Assembly: GCF_004405125.1 (NCBI RefSeq)
Contig: NZ_SORX01000012.1
Location: 1 to 64,000, forward strand
Origin: Jeotgalibacillus salarius
GTDB taxonomy: Bacteria; Bacillota; Bacilli; Bacillales; Jeotgalibacillaceae
DNA: 64,000 nt
Direction of reading: 5' to 3'
In this document: positions 1 to 6,813 of the stretch, in pieces
How the letters are laid out: every line of letters starts with the position of its first letter
How positions within the stretch are numbered: the stretch's first letter is position 1
Translations under genes and position numbers: made by a program
The notes under the pieces: model-generated
What the model was told of the DNA's origin: nothing
The model's database searches: none
The model's input: only the letters and a program-made list of their open reading frames with translations

Positions 1-36
1 AAACGTTGACGTTTGGTTGTTTAGTTTTCAAGGTTC
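1..36 (-). other. rRNA operon 5' leader fragment (16S upstream boundary)
   Basis: Read on the minus strand this segment contains CTTGAAAACTAAACA and then ACGTCAACG. Strings of this kind lie just upstream of 16S rRNA genes in Bacillaceae. The same strand carries two tandem promoters upstream. In B. subtilis the pdaB (ybaN) gene is also next to an rRNA operon. I infer that a 16S gene starts just beyond the left edge; none of its sequence is visible here. Confidence 0.6.
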
Positions 37-105
37 AAGTACTTCTTTCCGCTTCCCTTCTTTATAAGGAAGAAATACGGCGTTGCTCTCTCAAGCGACC
101 AATCT

Positions 106-135
106 ATCATAACATCTTTCAAAATATTATGTCAA
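106..135 (-). promoter_or_regulatory. Probable rRNA operon promoter P2
   Basis: On the minus strand the -35 is TTGACA (130-135), followed by an 18-base spacer and TATGAT (106-111). It is the promoter proximal to the leader at 1-36. A second, similar unit lies 90 bp upstream, the tandem P1/P2 arrangement usual for Bacillus rRNA operons. Confidence 0.6.
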
Positions 136-196
136 ATACTTTTTTGAAAAAGTTTTTGATGAGATTTTGTGTGGCGCTTCAAAAGCGACGCTTATT

Positions 197-225
197 AATT
201 TACCATCGTTTTAAGGTATGGTCAA
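197..225 (-). promoter_or_regulatory. Probable rRNA operon promoter P1 (weaker match)
   Basis: The minus strand shows TTGACC (220-225), a 17-base spacer and TAAATT (197-202). The flank (GTCAATACTTTTTT on the plus strand) nearly repeats the flank of the other promoter (GTCAAATACTTTTTT at 131), which supports a duplicated promoter unit. The stretch 236-330 is AT-rich and shows nothing else. Confidence 0.4.
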
Positions 226-345
226 TACTTTTTTAAAAAGAAAATAAGAAAGTTATTAATTTTTATATGAAATGCGTGATTCACTTCTATTCCTCCCCCT
301 TGCTTCATAAGCTTTTACAAGGATTTTTTTATGGAGGTGTCTGGT

Positions 346-1053
346 TTGAGGAGCTTATCTTTCCGTTTTTATTCTGCACTGATCATGATGGTCATGGTTT
401 TCTTTCTTATTTTAGCTCCAGGTACTTCAAGGGTCATGGAAGTAAGTGGTGTCTGGCCTTCACCCGGTATCATTTATAAGGGTGATAAGGGTACTGCATT
501 AACTTTTAATGTGACTATCGGTGATTCTTCTGTCAGCTGGCTGATTGAAGAGTTAAATAGAAGGGGTATTCAAAAGGCTGCTTTCTTTCTTGATCCAGCA
601 TGGGTGGACCGCCACTCCGATATTGTGGAGGAGTTGATTGAATCCGGCTTTGATATCGGTATTTATGATCTTCATCCTGGCCGTTATGACAAGATGACTG
701 AAAAGGAAATGGACAATCACATTCTATCTCTGATTTCATTTTTCAATGAATATGAGCTTAAACCTGCGTATTATCGTACAAAAGGTCAACTTCTTCAGCC
801 TCCTGTGGTGAAAAGATTAAGGGAACACGAGCTGTTAGTTGTAGATTATCTTATTGATGAAGGAACGCTGGAGGATTCTGATCAATCGATAGAAGGTGCT
901 GTAGTTGCGCTTGAGTTAGTGAATAAAGATGAAGAGATGAAAGAGGACTGGGATAAATGGTATCGGGTGATGGCAAAAACGAAAAACTTAAAGTATGTTT
1001 CAATCCTTGAATTACTGGCTTCGTCAGACAGTAAAATTAAACTTCTTGAATAG
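346..1053 (+). CDS. PdaB-like polysaccharide deacetylase-fold protein, catalytic residues lost
   Basis: A 235-residue protein with an N-terminal membrane anchor (about residues 10-25) and a recognisable NodB-type fold. Its position beside kbaA/gerD matches B. subtilis pdaB (ybaN), which makes a spore-cortex deacetylase-family protein. The sequence, however, lacks the family's metal and catalytic residues. The TFD motif reads TFN (N55), and where HxxxH is expected there is Y107 and P111 (GIYDLHP). The C-terminal LLH-type motif is also absent. It may be a non-enzymatic pseudo-deacetylase. The start is taken as TTG at 346 because GGAGGTG lies 6 bases upstream; an in-frame ATG at 331 with AAGGA is the alternative. 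Confidence 0.7.
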   Translation: MRSLSFRFYSALIMMVMVFFLILAPGTSRVMEVSGVWPSPGIIYKGDKGTALTFNVTIGDSSVSWLIEELNRRGIQKAAFFLDPAWVDRHSDIVEELIESGFDIGIYDLHPGRYDKMTEKEMDNHILSLISFFNEYELKPAYYRTKGQLLQPPVVKRLREHELLVVDYLIDEGTLEDSDQSIEGAVVALELVNKDEEMKEDWDKWYRVMAKTKNLKYVSILELLASSDSKIKLLE

Positions 1054-1098
1054 CAGATATTTTAAATTCCCTCTCCTAATATTTTTTAAACAAAAAAG

Positions 1099-1125
1099 TG
1101 ATCCAAATGAAGTTCTTTTTCGTTA
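1099..1125 (+). promoter_or_regulatory. Candidate ECF-type promoter for the sigma/anti-sigma operon
   Basis: TGATCCAAAT (1099-1108), 12 bases, then CGTTA (1121-1125), preceded by an A-rich tract. The same two blocks with identical spacing occur at 2724-2750, ahead of the first surface-protein gene. A CC-containing -35 and a CGT-type -10 are typical of ECF sigma factors, so autoregulation by the sigma factor at 1201 is the natural reading. Confidence 0.65.
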
Positions 1126-1200
1126 TCTATGCAGAGAATTGTTTTCATGGCGGTTGTTTAGTACGATTAACGAACAAACGTCATTTTAAAGGAGTATGCC

Positions 1201-1767
1201 ATGTCACAGCAATTGCCGGATATTGATTTGTATCAGAAGGTTGTGCACGAGCAGGATGCTGCAGCTTTGCGTCAGCTGTATCAGAAATATGAGAAGCTCA
1301 TCTATTCTTTCTCATATAAAATGACGCAGGATCAGGAAGTTTCTGAGGAAGCCATCCAGGAAGTCTTTCTTAAGCTTTGGAAAAAACACGCGCCTTACGA
1401 TGAGTCGAAAGGGAAATTCTCTTCGTGGCTATTAACGATGACAAGAAATACTTGTCTTGATGCCCTTCGCAAGCGCAATCGTCATGAAACGGTTGAATAT
1501 ATTGAGAAAGATACGCTGCGGGTAACAGAAGAAACCCCGGCGGATATTTTAGAATGGAAAGAACAGGGCTCAGCTATACAGGAATGCATGAGCGGTTTGA
1601 AAGAAGAGCAGCAGCATATTGTTCAGCTGTTTTATTTCAACGGTTTAACACAGCAGGCGATTTCTAAAGAAACAGATACACCATTAGGTACGATTAAAGG
1701 ACGTATCCGCCTGGCGCTTAAGCATTTGAAAGCTTGCCTTAAAGGGAAAGGAGGGCATGAAGAATGA
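1201..1767 (+). CDS. ECF-family RNA polymerase sigma factor
   Basis: A 188-residue group IV sigma factor. Region 2 lies at about residues 25-95: it has the EEAIQEVFLKLWK helix and the downstream SSWLLTMTRNTCLD segment. Region 4 lies at about 130-180, with TQQAISKETDTPLGTIKGRI as helix-turn-helix. There is no C-terminal extension. The ATG is preceded by AAAGGAG. The stop overlaps the start of the anti-sigma gene by 4 bases (ATGA), so the two are translationally coupled. With an RskA-type partner it resembles the SigK/RskA class of ECF factors. Likely targets are its own promoter and that of the gene at 2796, which share one motif. The inducing signal is unknown. Confidence 0.93.
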   Translation: MSQQLPDIDLYQKVVHEQDAAALRQLYQKYEKLIYSFSYKMTQDQEVSEEAIQEVFLKLWKKHAPYDESKGKFSSWLLTMTRNTCLDALRKRNRHETVEYIEKDTLRVTEETPADILEWKEQGSAIQECMSGLKEEQQHIVQLFYFNGLTQQAISKETDTPLGTIKGRIRLALKHLKACLKGKGGHEE

Positions 1768-2483
1768 CTCAGCAGTGCGACCGCGTGCTGGATTACTATA
1801 ACCAGCATCTAAATGATATTGAAAAAGCAGCTTTTGAAAAGCATCTGTCTGAGTGTGCAGATTGCCAGGAGATGCTCAGCGACTTGCGATCTCTGGAAGA
1901 TGCCCTTCCTTTTGCGGCAGAGCCAGTTGAACCACCTTCAGGAATGGAAGAACGGATTTTTGCGCATATTGAAACTCAGGATAGCAGCAGACCGGCTGAA
2001 TCCACTCCTATGCGTCCTTCCAAAAAGAAGAGACAGTGGATGATGCCATCGGTTGCAGCTTTGTTGGCGATTTCCCTTTTCGGAAATGCTTATCTGTTTA
2101 CTCAACTCTCGGATAATGCAGATATCGTTGAACAGGCGACAATTGATCAGGTTCTTCAATATGCTGAACTTGCCCCGACTGAGGGAGATGCAAGCGGAAC
2201 AGCGAGTATTATCGATCAGGGCGAAGAAAAGAGACTGGTTGTGCAGGCATCCAATCTTTCTGCACTCTCAGCAGAAGAAGTCTATCAGGTTTGGTTATTG
2301 CAGGATGGGCAGCCGGAACGTGCCGGAACTTTCGTCATTGATAATGAGGGAAGAGGTTCTGTGATCTTCTCAATGAATGAAGAGTTTGCTGAACGTGACT
2401 GGGATACAGTTGCCGTCACACTGGAGCCGGATGCGAATAGCGAGCTTCCTGAGGGCGACATTATTCTTGCCTCAGAACTTTAG
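1764..2483 (+). CDS. Membrane anti-sigma factor, zinc-binding ZAS motif plus RskA-like domain
   Basis: A 239-residue protein. The N-terminal cytoplasmic part carries the HxxxCxxC zinc anti-sigma signature (H27, C31, C34) that binds and holds the sigma factor. A basic stretch (KKKR, 87-90) precedes one transmembrane helix at about 92-114. The extracytoplasmic C-terminal half (about 125-239) resembles anti-sigma-K factor RskA, with a VYQVWLL core and the final PEGDIIL strand. Release of the sigma factor probably follows proteolysis inside the membrane, as known for RskA relatives. It is coupled to the upstream sigma gene and followed by a strong terminator, so these two genes form one transcription unit. 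Confidence 0.9.
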   Translation: MTQQCDRVLDYYNQHLNDIEKAAFEKHLSECADCQEMLSDLRSLEDALPFAAEPVEPPSGMEERIFAHIETQDSSRPAESTPMRPSKKKRQWMMPSVAALLAISLFGNAYLFTQLSDNADIVEQATIDQVLQYAELAPTEGDASGTASIIDQGEEKRLVVQASNLSALSAEEVYQVWLLQDGQPERAGTFVIDNEGRGSVIFSMNEEFAERDWDTVAVTLEPDANSELPEGDIILASEL

Positions 2484-2496
2484 AGTTTAAAATAGA

Positions 2497-2542
2497 AGGA
2501 AGCATCAAATGGATGATTAACCATTTTGATGCTTCTTTTTTA
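2497..2542 (+). terminator. Intrinsic terminator of the sigma/anti-sigma operon
   Basis: A GAAGCATCAAATGG arm pairs across an 8-base loop with CCATTTTGATGCTTC, then a T run follows. It ends the sigma operon before the surface-protein genes. The remaining 2543-2723 is AT-rich and shows no further recognisable element. Confidence 0.9.
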
Positions 2543-2723
2543 TGTTGTTCAGGTCACTCCCCCGCTTCTCTTTCTACATCTACTTTCCGCAAGATCTCTT
2601 TTGAAATCATAGATTTTTAATTAAAAAGTTTAAATTTCAGAAAAAATAAACCACTCAAAACCCTTTTATATCAACCTCCATCCAATTATGTGCATTTGTT
2701 TTTAAAAAAAGTTTTTAAAAAAG

Positions 2724-2750
2724 TGATCCAAATCTGATCTCTCGTCGTTA
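2724..2750 (+). promoter_or_regulatory. Candidate ECF-type promoter for the first surface-protein gene
   Basis: TGATCCAAAT (2724-2733), a 12-base spacer and CGTTA (2746-2750), the same as the motif at 1099-1125. The gene start at 2796 lies 45 bases beyond the -10 block. The immediate upstream flank (TTTTTAAAAAAG) also resembles that of the other copy. Confidence 0.65.
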
Positions 2751-2795
2751 GCTTTACAGATTCAAATTAAAAAACAAAAAAGGAGAGATTTAATC

Positions 2796-4163
2796 ATGAA
2801 ATTGAAAAAGAGTATGTTCGTTGTCCCTATGAGCCTTATGTTACTTATGCCAACCGCCGCACTTGCAGATGATCACGGAGATCACTCAGAACACGCTGAA
2901 TCCGGAATGGAAATGGGCACTGCCACACCAGCCGCTGAACTGCGTATTACACTCGATACTGCATTAACTGAGCACGCATTCCTTGCAATTGAAGCAATGC
3001 GTAAAGGCGTTGACGGCGCAGAAGACTTTGATCAGGCTGCTGCCGCTTTAACAGCTAATTCAGATGATATCGCTGCTGCTGTATCTTCTGTATATGGTGA
3101 AGAAAACGGTGCTGCTTTTCTTGAGATCTGGAATTCTCACATCGGTTACTTTGTTGATTATGTAACGGCTACTGCTGAAGAAGATCAGGAAGGCATTGAT
3201 CAGGCTTTAGCTCAATTAGAGGAATATAAAGTAGAACAGGCTGCATTTTTCGCAACAGCTACAGAGGATCGCCTCCCTGCTGCTGCACTTGAAGAAGGAC
3301 TTCAAATGCATATCGATATGCTATTAATGACTTTTGACGCTTATGCAGAAGGTGATTTCGAAACAGCTTATACACATGAACGTGAAGCAATCATGCATAT
3401 GAGTGGATTTGCTGAACAGTTGTCAGTGGCAATCGCTGACCAGTTCCCGGATCAGTTTGAAGGTACAAACCCTGATACACCAGCTGTAGACCTTCGCGCA
3501 CAATTAAATTATGTTTTTACTGAACATGCTGGTCTTGCTGCAATGGCGATGCAGGATGGTGCTGATGGTGCAGAAAGCTTTGATCAGGCTGCGGGCGCTT
3601 TGACTGCTAACGCAGATGACCTGTCGGCTGCTGTGGCTTCTGTCTATGGCGAAGAAGCTGGCGCTCAGTTCGCTGAAACCTGGAACTCACATATCGGCTA
3701 CTTCGTTGATTATGTAGTAGCAACTGGTGAAGGCGATACTGAAGGTCAGGAAGCTGCGAAAGCAGAGCTTGATGGTTATATCGTTGAACAGGCTGCATTC
3801 CTTGATACTGCAACTGAAGGACGCACACCAGCTCCAGCTCTTGAAGAAGGTTTGACTGCACACGTTGATCAGTTATTGACTGCATTTGACTCTTATGTGG
3901 CAGGTGATTATGATACTGCTTACAACTCAATTCGTGATGCCTGGGCACATATGACAATGCCGGCTGCAGGACTATCAGCAGCAATCACAGATCAGTTCCC
4001 TGAGCAGTTCGGTCATGAAATGCCTGCTGAGATGCCAAACACAGGTATGGGCGGAGCAGCTGATGAAAACGGCTTCCCGATTGGTTACCTGATCGCACTA
4101 CTATTTGTCATGGTTGGCGGATCAGCAATCGCGGTTAGAAAGTTTGCTTCTGATAATAAATAA
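2796..4163 (+). CDS. Secreted His-rich two-repeat surface protein with MPNTG sorting signal
   Basis: 455 residues, not assigned to a named function. A signal peptide runs to about residue 24 (PTAALA), followed by a short His/Met-rich segment (residues 25-40). Two homologous, mainly alpha-helical domains follow (about 49-221 and 233-405). Four His recur at exactly 184 residues: H60/H244, H115/H299, H172/H356 and H201/H385. The C terminus has MPNTG (413-417), a hydrophobic helix (about 430-447) and a basic tail, which is the layout of a sortase substrate. Conserved His plus many acidic residues suggest metal or cofactor binding; this is inference. The ATG follows AAAGGAGAG. Proteins of this look are sometimes labelled copper amine oxidase, but no oxidase motif is visible. 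Confidence 0.88.
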   Translation: MKLKKSMFVVPMSLMLLMPTAALADDHGDHSEHAESGMEMGTATPAAELRITLDTALTEHAFLAIEAMRKGVDGAEDFDQAAAALTANSDDIAAAVSSVYGEENGAAFLEIWNSHIGYFVDYVTATAEEDQEGIDQALAQLEEYKVEQAAFFATATEDRLPAAALEEGLQMHIDMLLMTFDAYAEGDFETAYTHEREAIMHMSGFAEQLSVAIADQFPDQFEGTNPDTPAVDLRAQLNYVFTEHAGLAAMAMQDGADGAESFDQAAGALTANADDLSAAVASVYGEEAGAQFAETWNSHIGYFVDYVVATGEGDTEGQEAAKAELDGYIVEQAAFLDTATEGRTPAPALEEGLTAHVDQLLTAFDSYVAGDYDTAYNSIRDAWAHMTMPAAGLSAAITDQFPEQFGHEMPAEMPNTGMGGAADENGFPIGYLIALLFVMVGGSAIAVRKFASDNK

Positions 4164-4171
4164 TACTGATT

Positions 4172-4206
4172 AAAAAAGAGCGGCGCTTACACAGCCCGCT
4201 CTTTTT
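4172..4206 (+). terminator. Intrinsic terminator after the first surface-protein gene
   Basis: AAAAAGAGCGG pairs with CCGCTCTTTTT around an 11-base loop, 9 bases after the stop codon. It separates the transcript from that of the second copy. Confidence 0.9.
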
Positions 4207-4260
4207 CGTGTCACGAGATATTTTAATATTATTTTAATATTATTATATAATCTATCTTTA

Positions 4261-4308
4261 TACCTAAAACTTGTTGAAACAAGTGTTTTTATAAACGTTT
4301 TTTAGGTA
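4261..4308 (+). repeat. Nested inverted repeat in the gap between the tandem surface genes
   Basis: The outer arms are TACCTAAAA (4261-4269) and TTTTAGGTA (4300-4308). The inner perfect hairpin is ACTTGTT-GA-AACAAGT (4269-4284). It sits in a 459-base gap (4164-4622) that is otherwise AT-rich with TTTAATATTA-type runs. It could be an operator or an RNA structure in the second gene's leader. No convincing promoter is seen; GGTCCAACA at 4437 resembles only part of the ECF -35 block. Confidence 0.5.
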
Positions 4309-4622
4309 CAAAGCACTTAATATTTAAAATAAAGAAATTATTCTTTATTATTTATAAAAAATGTTTAATTCAAAATCCTTTAGGGAAGTAAAGAAATAAC
4401 CAGCGAAAAAGTTCTAAATGTTTTTATTTTATATGCGGTCCAACATCACTCTTTGCTCCTGTACATACGGACGACTTTTCAACTTTAGATGAGTCTCTCC
4501 CGGCTGTGTAATTGTAAAGAAGTCAGACACACTTCTTTGAAATAACCTGCTATCACATTTAAAAATAAGCACATTTAATTTTCACGCTGGAAATTAAGTT
4601 GGAAAAGGGAGAGATTTTACAC

Positions 4623-5990
4623 ATGAAGTTGAAAAAAAGTATGTTAGTTGTCCCAATGAGTCTTATGTTATTAATGCCAACAGCTGCACTTGCAGAGGAT
4701 CACGGAGATCATTCAGGCAGTGCTGAGTCAGGAATGGAAATGGGCACAGCAACACCAGCTGCTGAACTTCGCATCACACTCGATACTGCTCTAACTGAGC
4801 ACGCGTTTCTTGCAATCGAAGCAATGCGTAAAGGTGTAGACGGTGCTGAAGATTTCGATCAGGCTGCTGCTGCATTAACATCTAATTCAGATGATATCGC
4901 TGCTGCTGTATCTTCTGTATATGGTGAAGAAAACGGTGCTGCGTTCCTTGAGATCTGGAACTCTCATATTGGTTACTTTGTTGATTATGTCACAGCAACT
5001 GCTGAAGGAAACCAGGAAGGCATTGATCAGGCACTTGCTGAACTTGAGGAATACAAAGTAGAACAGGCTGCATTCTTTGCAACTGCTACAGAAGATCGCC
5101 TACCTGCTGCTGCACTTGAAGAAGGACTTCAAATGCACATTGATATGCTGTTAATGGCTTTTGACGCTTATGCAGAGGGTGATTTCGAAACAGCTTATAC
5201 ACATGAACGTGAAGCAATCATGCATATGAGTGGATTTGCTGAACAGTTGTCAGTGGCAATCGCTGACCAGTTCCCGGATCAGTTTGAAAACTCAAATCCT
5301 GATACACCTGCAGTAGACCTTCGTTCACAGTTAAACTATGTATTCACTGAGCACGCTGGATTAGCTGCAATGGCTATGCAGGACGGTGCTGATGGTGCCG
5401 AAAGCTTTGACCAGGCTGCTGCTGCATTAAATGCAAACGCTGATGACCTGTCAGCTGCTGTCGGATCTGTCTATGGAGAAGAAGCTGGTGCTCAGTTCTC
5501 TGAGATCTGGAAATCTCATATCGGCTACTTCGTTGATTATGTAGTAGCAACTGGTGAAGGCGATACTGAAGGTCAGGAAGCTGCGAAAGCTGAACTTGAT
5601 GGTTACATTGTTGAGCAGGCTGCATTCCTCGACACAGCAACTGAAGGTCGTATCCCGGCTGCTGATCTTGAAGCAGGTTTAACAGAGCACGTAAGCCAGC
5701 TGCTAGCTGCATTTGATGCTTATGTTGCAGGTGATTACGAAACAGCTTACAGCTCAATCCGTGAAGCATGGGCACATATGACAATGCCAGCTGCAGGACT
5801 ATCAGCAGCGATTGTTGATCAGTTCCCGGATCAGTTCGGTGGCGAGATGCCTGGTATGCCAAGTACTGGTATGGGTGGTATGGCCGCTGAAGAAAACGGC
5901 TTCCCTGTTGGCTACATGATGGCACTATTGTTCGTCATGATTGGTGGATCAGCACTAGCTGTCAGAAAATATGCATCTGATAAGCAGTAA
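4623..5990 (+). CDS. Secreted His-rich two-repeat surface protein with MPSTG sorting signal (paralog)
   Basis: A tandem duplicate of the gene at 2796 and the same length, 455 residues. It has the same signal peptide, His/Met-rich N terminus, two repeat domains with four matching His each, and a C-terminal MPSTG, hydrophobic helix and basic tail. The start is ATG 4623, eight or so bases after GGGAGAG; an in-frame TTG at 4599 would place the ribosome binding site inside the coding region. Silent differences are common along the two genes, yet three blocks (4882-4942, 5178-5288, 5517-5590) are identical to the first copy, which looks like gene conversion. The product is probably anchored by the sortase encoded downstream. 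Confidence 0.88.
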   Translation: MKLKKSMLVVPMSLMLLMPTAALAEDHGDHSGSAESGMEMGTATPAAELRITLDTALTEHAFLAIEAMRKGVDGAEDFDQAAAALTSNSDDIAAAVSSVYGEENGAAFLEIWNSHIGYFVDYVTATAEGNQEGIDQALAELEEYKVEQAAFFATATEDRLPAAALEEGLQMHIDMLLMAFDAYAEGDFETAYTHEREAIMHMSGFAEQLSVAIADQFPDQFENSNPDTPAVDLRSQLNYVFTEHAGLAAMAMQDGADGAESFDQAAAALNANADDLSAAVGSVYGEEAGAQFSEIWKSHIGYFVDYVVATGEGDTEGQEAAKAELDGYIVEQAAFLDTATEGRIPAADLEAGLTEHVSQLLAAFDAYVAGDYETAYSSIREAWAHMTMPAAGLSAAIVDQFPDQFGGEMPGMPSTGMGGMAAEENGFPVGYMMALLFVMIGGSALAVRKYASDKQ

Positions 5991-6006
5991 TCAAATATTT
6001 TAATTG

Positions 6007-6035
6007 AGGGCAGCGCTGAGAAGCCTGCCCTTTTT
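6007..6035 (+). terminator. Terminator or attenuator between surface gene and sortase gene
   Basis: GGGCAG pairs with CTGCCC around an 11-base loop, then TTTTT. It lies 17 bases after the surface-protein stop and ends only about 18 bases before the sortase start. Some read-through is probably how the sortase is expressed at a lower level than its substrates. Confidence 0.75.
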
Positions 6036-6052
6036 CATCAGGAGTGAGAGAT

Positions 6053-6727
6053 GTGATTAAAAAATTTGCACTATTAATCGGATTCACCCTGCTTCTTTCT
6101 GCTTGCAGTGTTGAATCTGTGATGGACCAGTTTTCAAAACAGGAGCAACCCGCTGAGGCCAGTGAATCTGCCCCGCCTGTTGAAGACGTGCTGTCAGATT
6201 CAGCTGATGAAGTGGTTGAAGAATCTCCTGCTGCTGAAGAGGACGATAAGGCGCCTGCAGCAAACTGGGACCCTCCGAAAAGTCTGATCCCGTCAAAGCT
6301 TGAGATTCCTTCTATTGGATTGTCAGCGCCGGTTGAAAAAGTCGGACTGACTGAAGCAGGTGAAATGGCTGTTACAGAAAGCTTTGAGACAACAGGCTGG
6401 TATGAAAAAGGCTATAAACCAGGCAGTCAGGGTAATGCTGTGATTGGTGGACATGTCGACAGCTATGAGGGTGCAGCGATTTTCTATGACCTGCAGTTTC
6501 TTTCTGTCGGAGATGAAATCATTGTGAGCGATGAAGAAGGCAGTCAGCTCGTTTTCGTCGTGACTGACATGGTGGAATATCCGTGGGATGATGCACCAGT
6601 TGAAGAGATCTTCGGTTATACAACGGACCGGTCTTTAAATCTGATTACGTGTACGGGTGATTATGATCGTGGTTCGAATAATTATAATCAGCGGCTGGTT
6701 GTGTATACGGAGTTAAAAGAAGCCTGA
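6053..6727 (+). CDS. Lipoprotein sortase, class F-like
   Basis: 224 residues. The N-terminal lipobox LSAC (Cys18) suggests a lipoprotein anchor rather than the usual sortase transmembrane helix. An acidic, Pro/Glu-rich linker follows (about 25-72). The sortase beta-barrel (about 78-222) carries the full catalytic triad: His134 in GGHVDS, Cys200 in LITC and Arg214 in NQR. Sortases cleave LPxTG-like signals and join the Thr to cell-wall or other amines. The likely substrates are the two MPxTG proteins directly upstream. The start is taken as GTG 6053, eight bases after GGAG; an in-frame GTG at 6044 overlaps that site. Assignment to class F rests on overall appearance. Confidence 0.87.
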   Translation: MIKKFALLIGFTLLLSACSVESVMDQFSKQEQPAEASESAPPVEDVLSDSADEVVEESPAAEEDDKAPAANWDPPKSLIPSKLEIPSIGLSAPVEKVGLTEAGEMAVTESFETTGWYEKGYKPGSQGNAVIGGHVDSYEGAAIFYDLQFLSVGDEIIVSDEEGSQLVFVVTDMVEYPWDDAPVEEIFGYTTDRSLNLITCTGDYDRGSNNYNQRLVVYTELKEA

Positions 6728-6743
6728 TTTAAGGGCTTTTTTT
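6718..6743 (+). terminator. Short intrinsic terminator of the sortase gene
   Basis: AAGCC pairs with GGGCTT around the stop codon region, followed by seven T. The stem includes the last codons of the sortase gene. Confidence 0.65.
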
Positions 6744-6813
6744 AATGGGGAAATTTTTGGGGTGTGATGGCCGGGCGGTTTTGCAGCCCAATTAGGTGGA
6801 TAGCAGGTTAATT

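Noticed and set aside
4437-4465. A third copy of the ECF-type promoter before the second surface gene
   Set aside because: Only GGTCCAACA resembles the -35 block, and no CGTTA lies 12 bases on, so I do not claim it.
4599-4622. TTG start for the second surface protein, 8 codons longer
   Set aside because: It would place the ribosome binding site GGGAGAG within the coding region and spoil the signal peptide match with the paralog.
2796-5990. Labelling the two surface proteins as copper amine oxidases
   Set aside because: No topaquinone motif or oxidase domain is visible; the proteins are two-repeat helical surface proteins.
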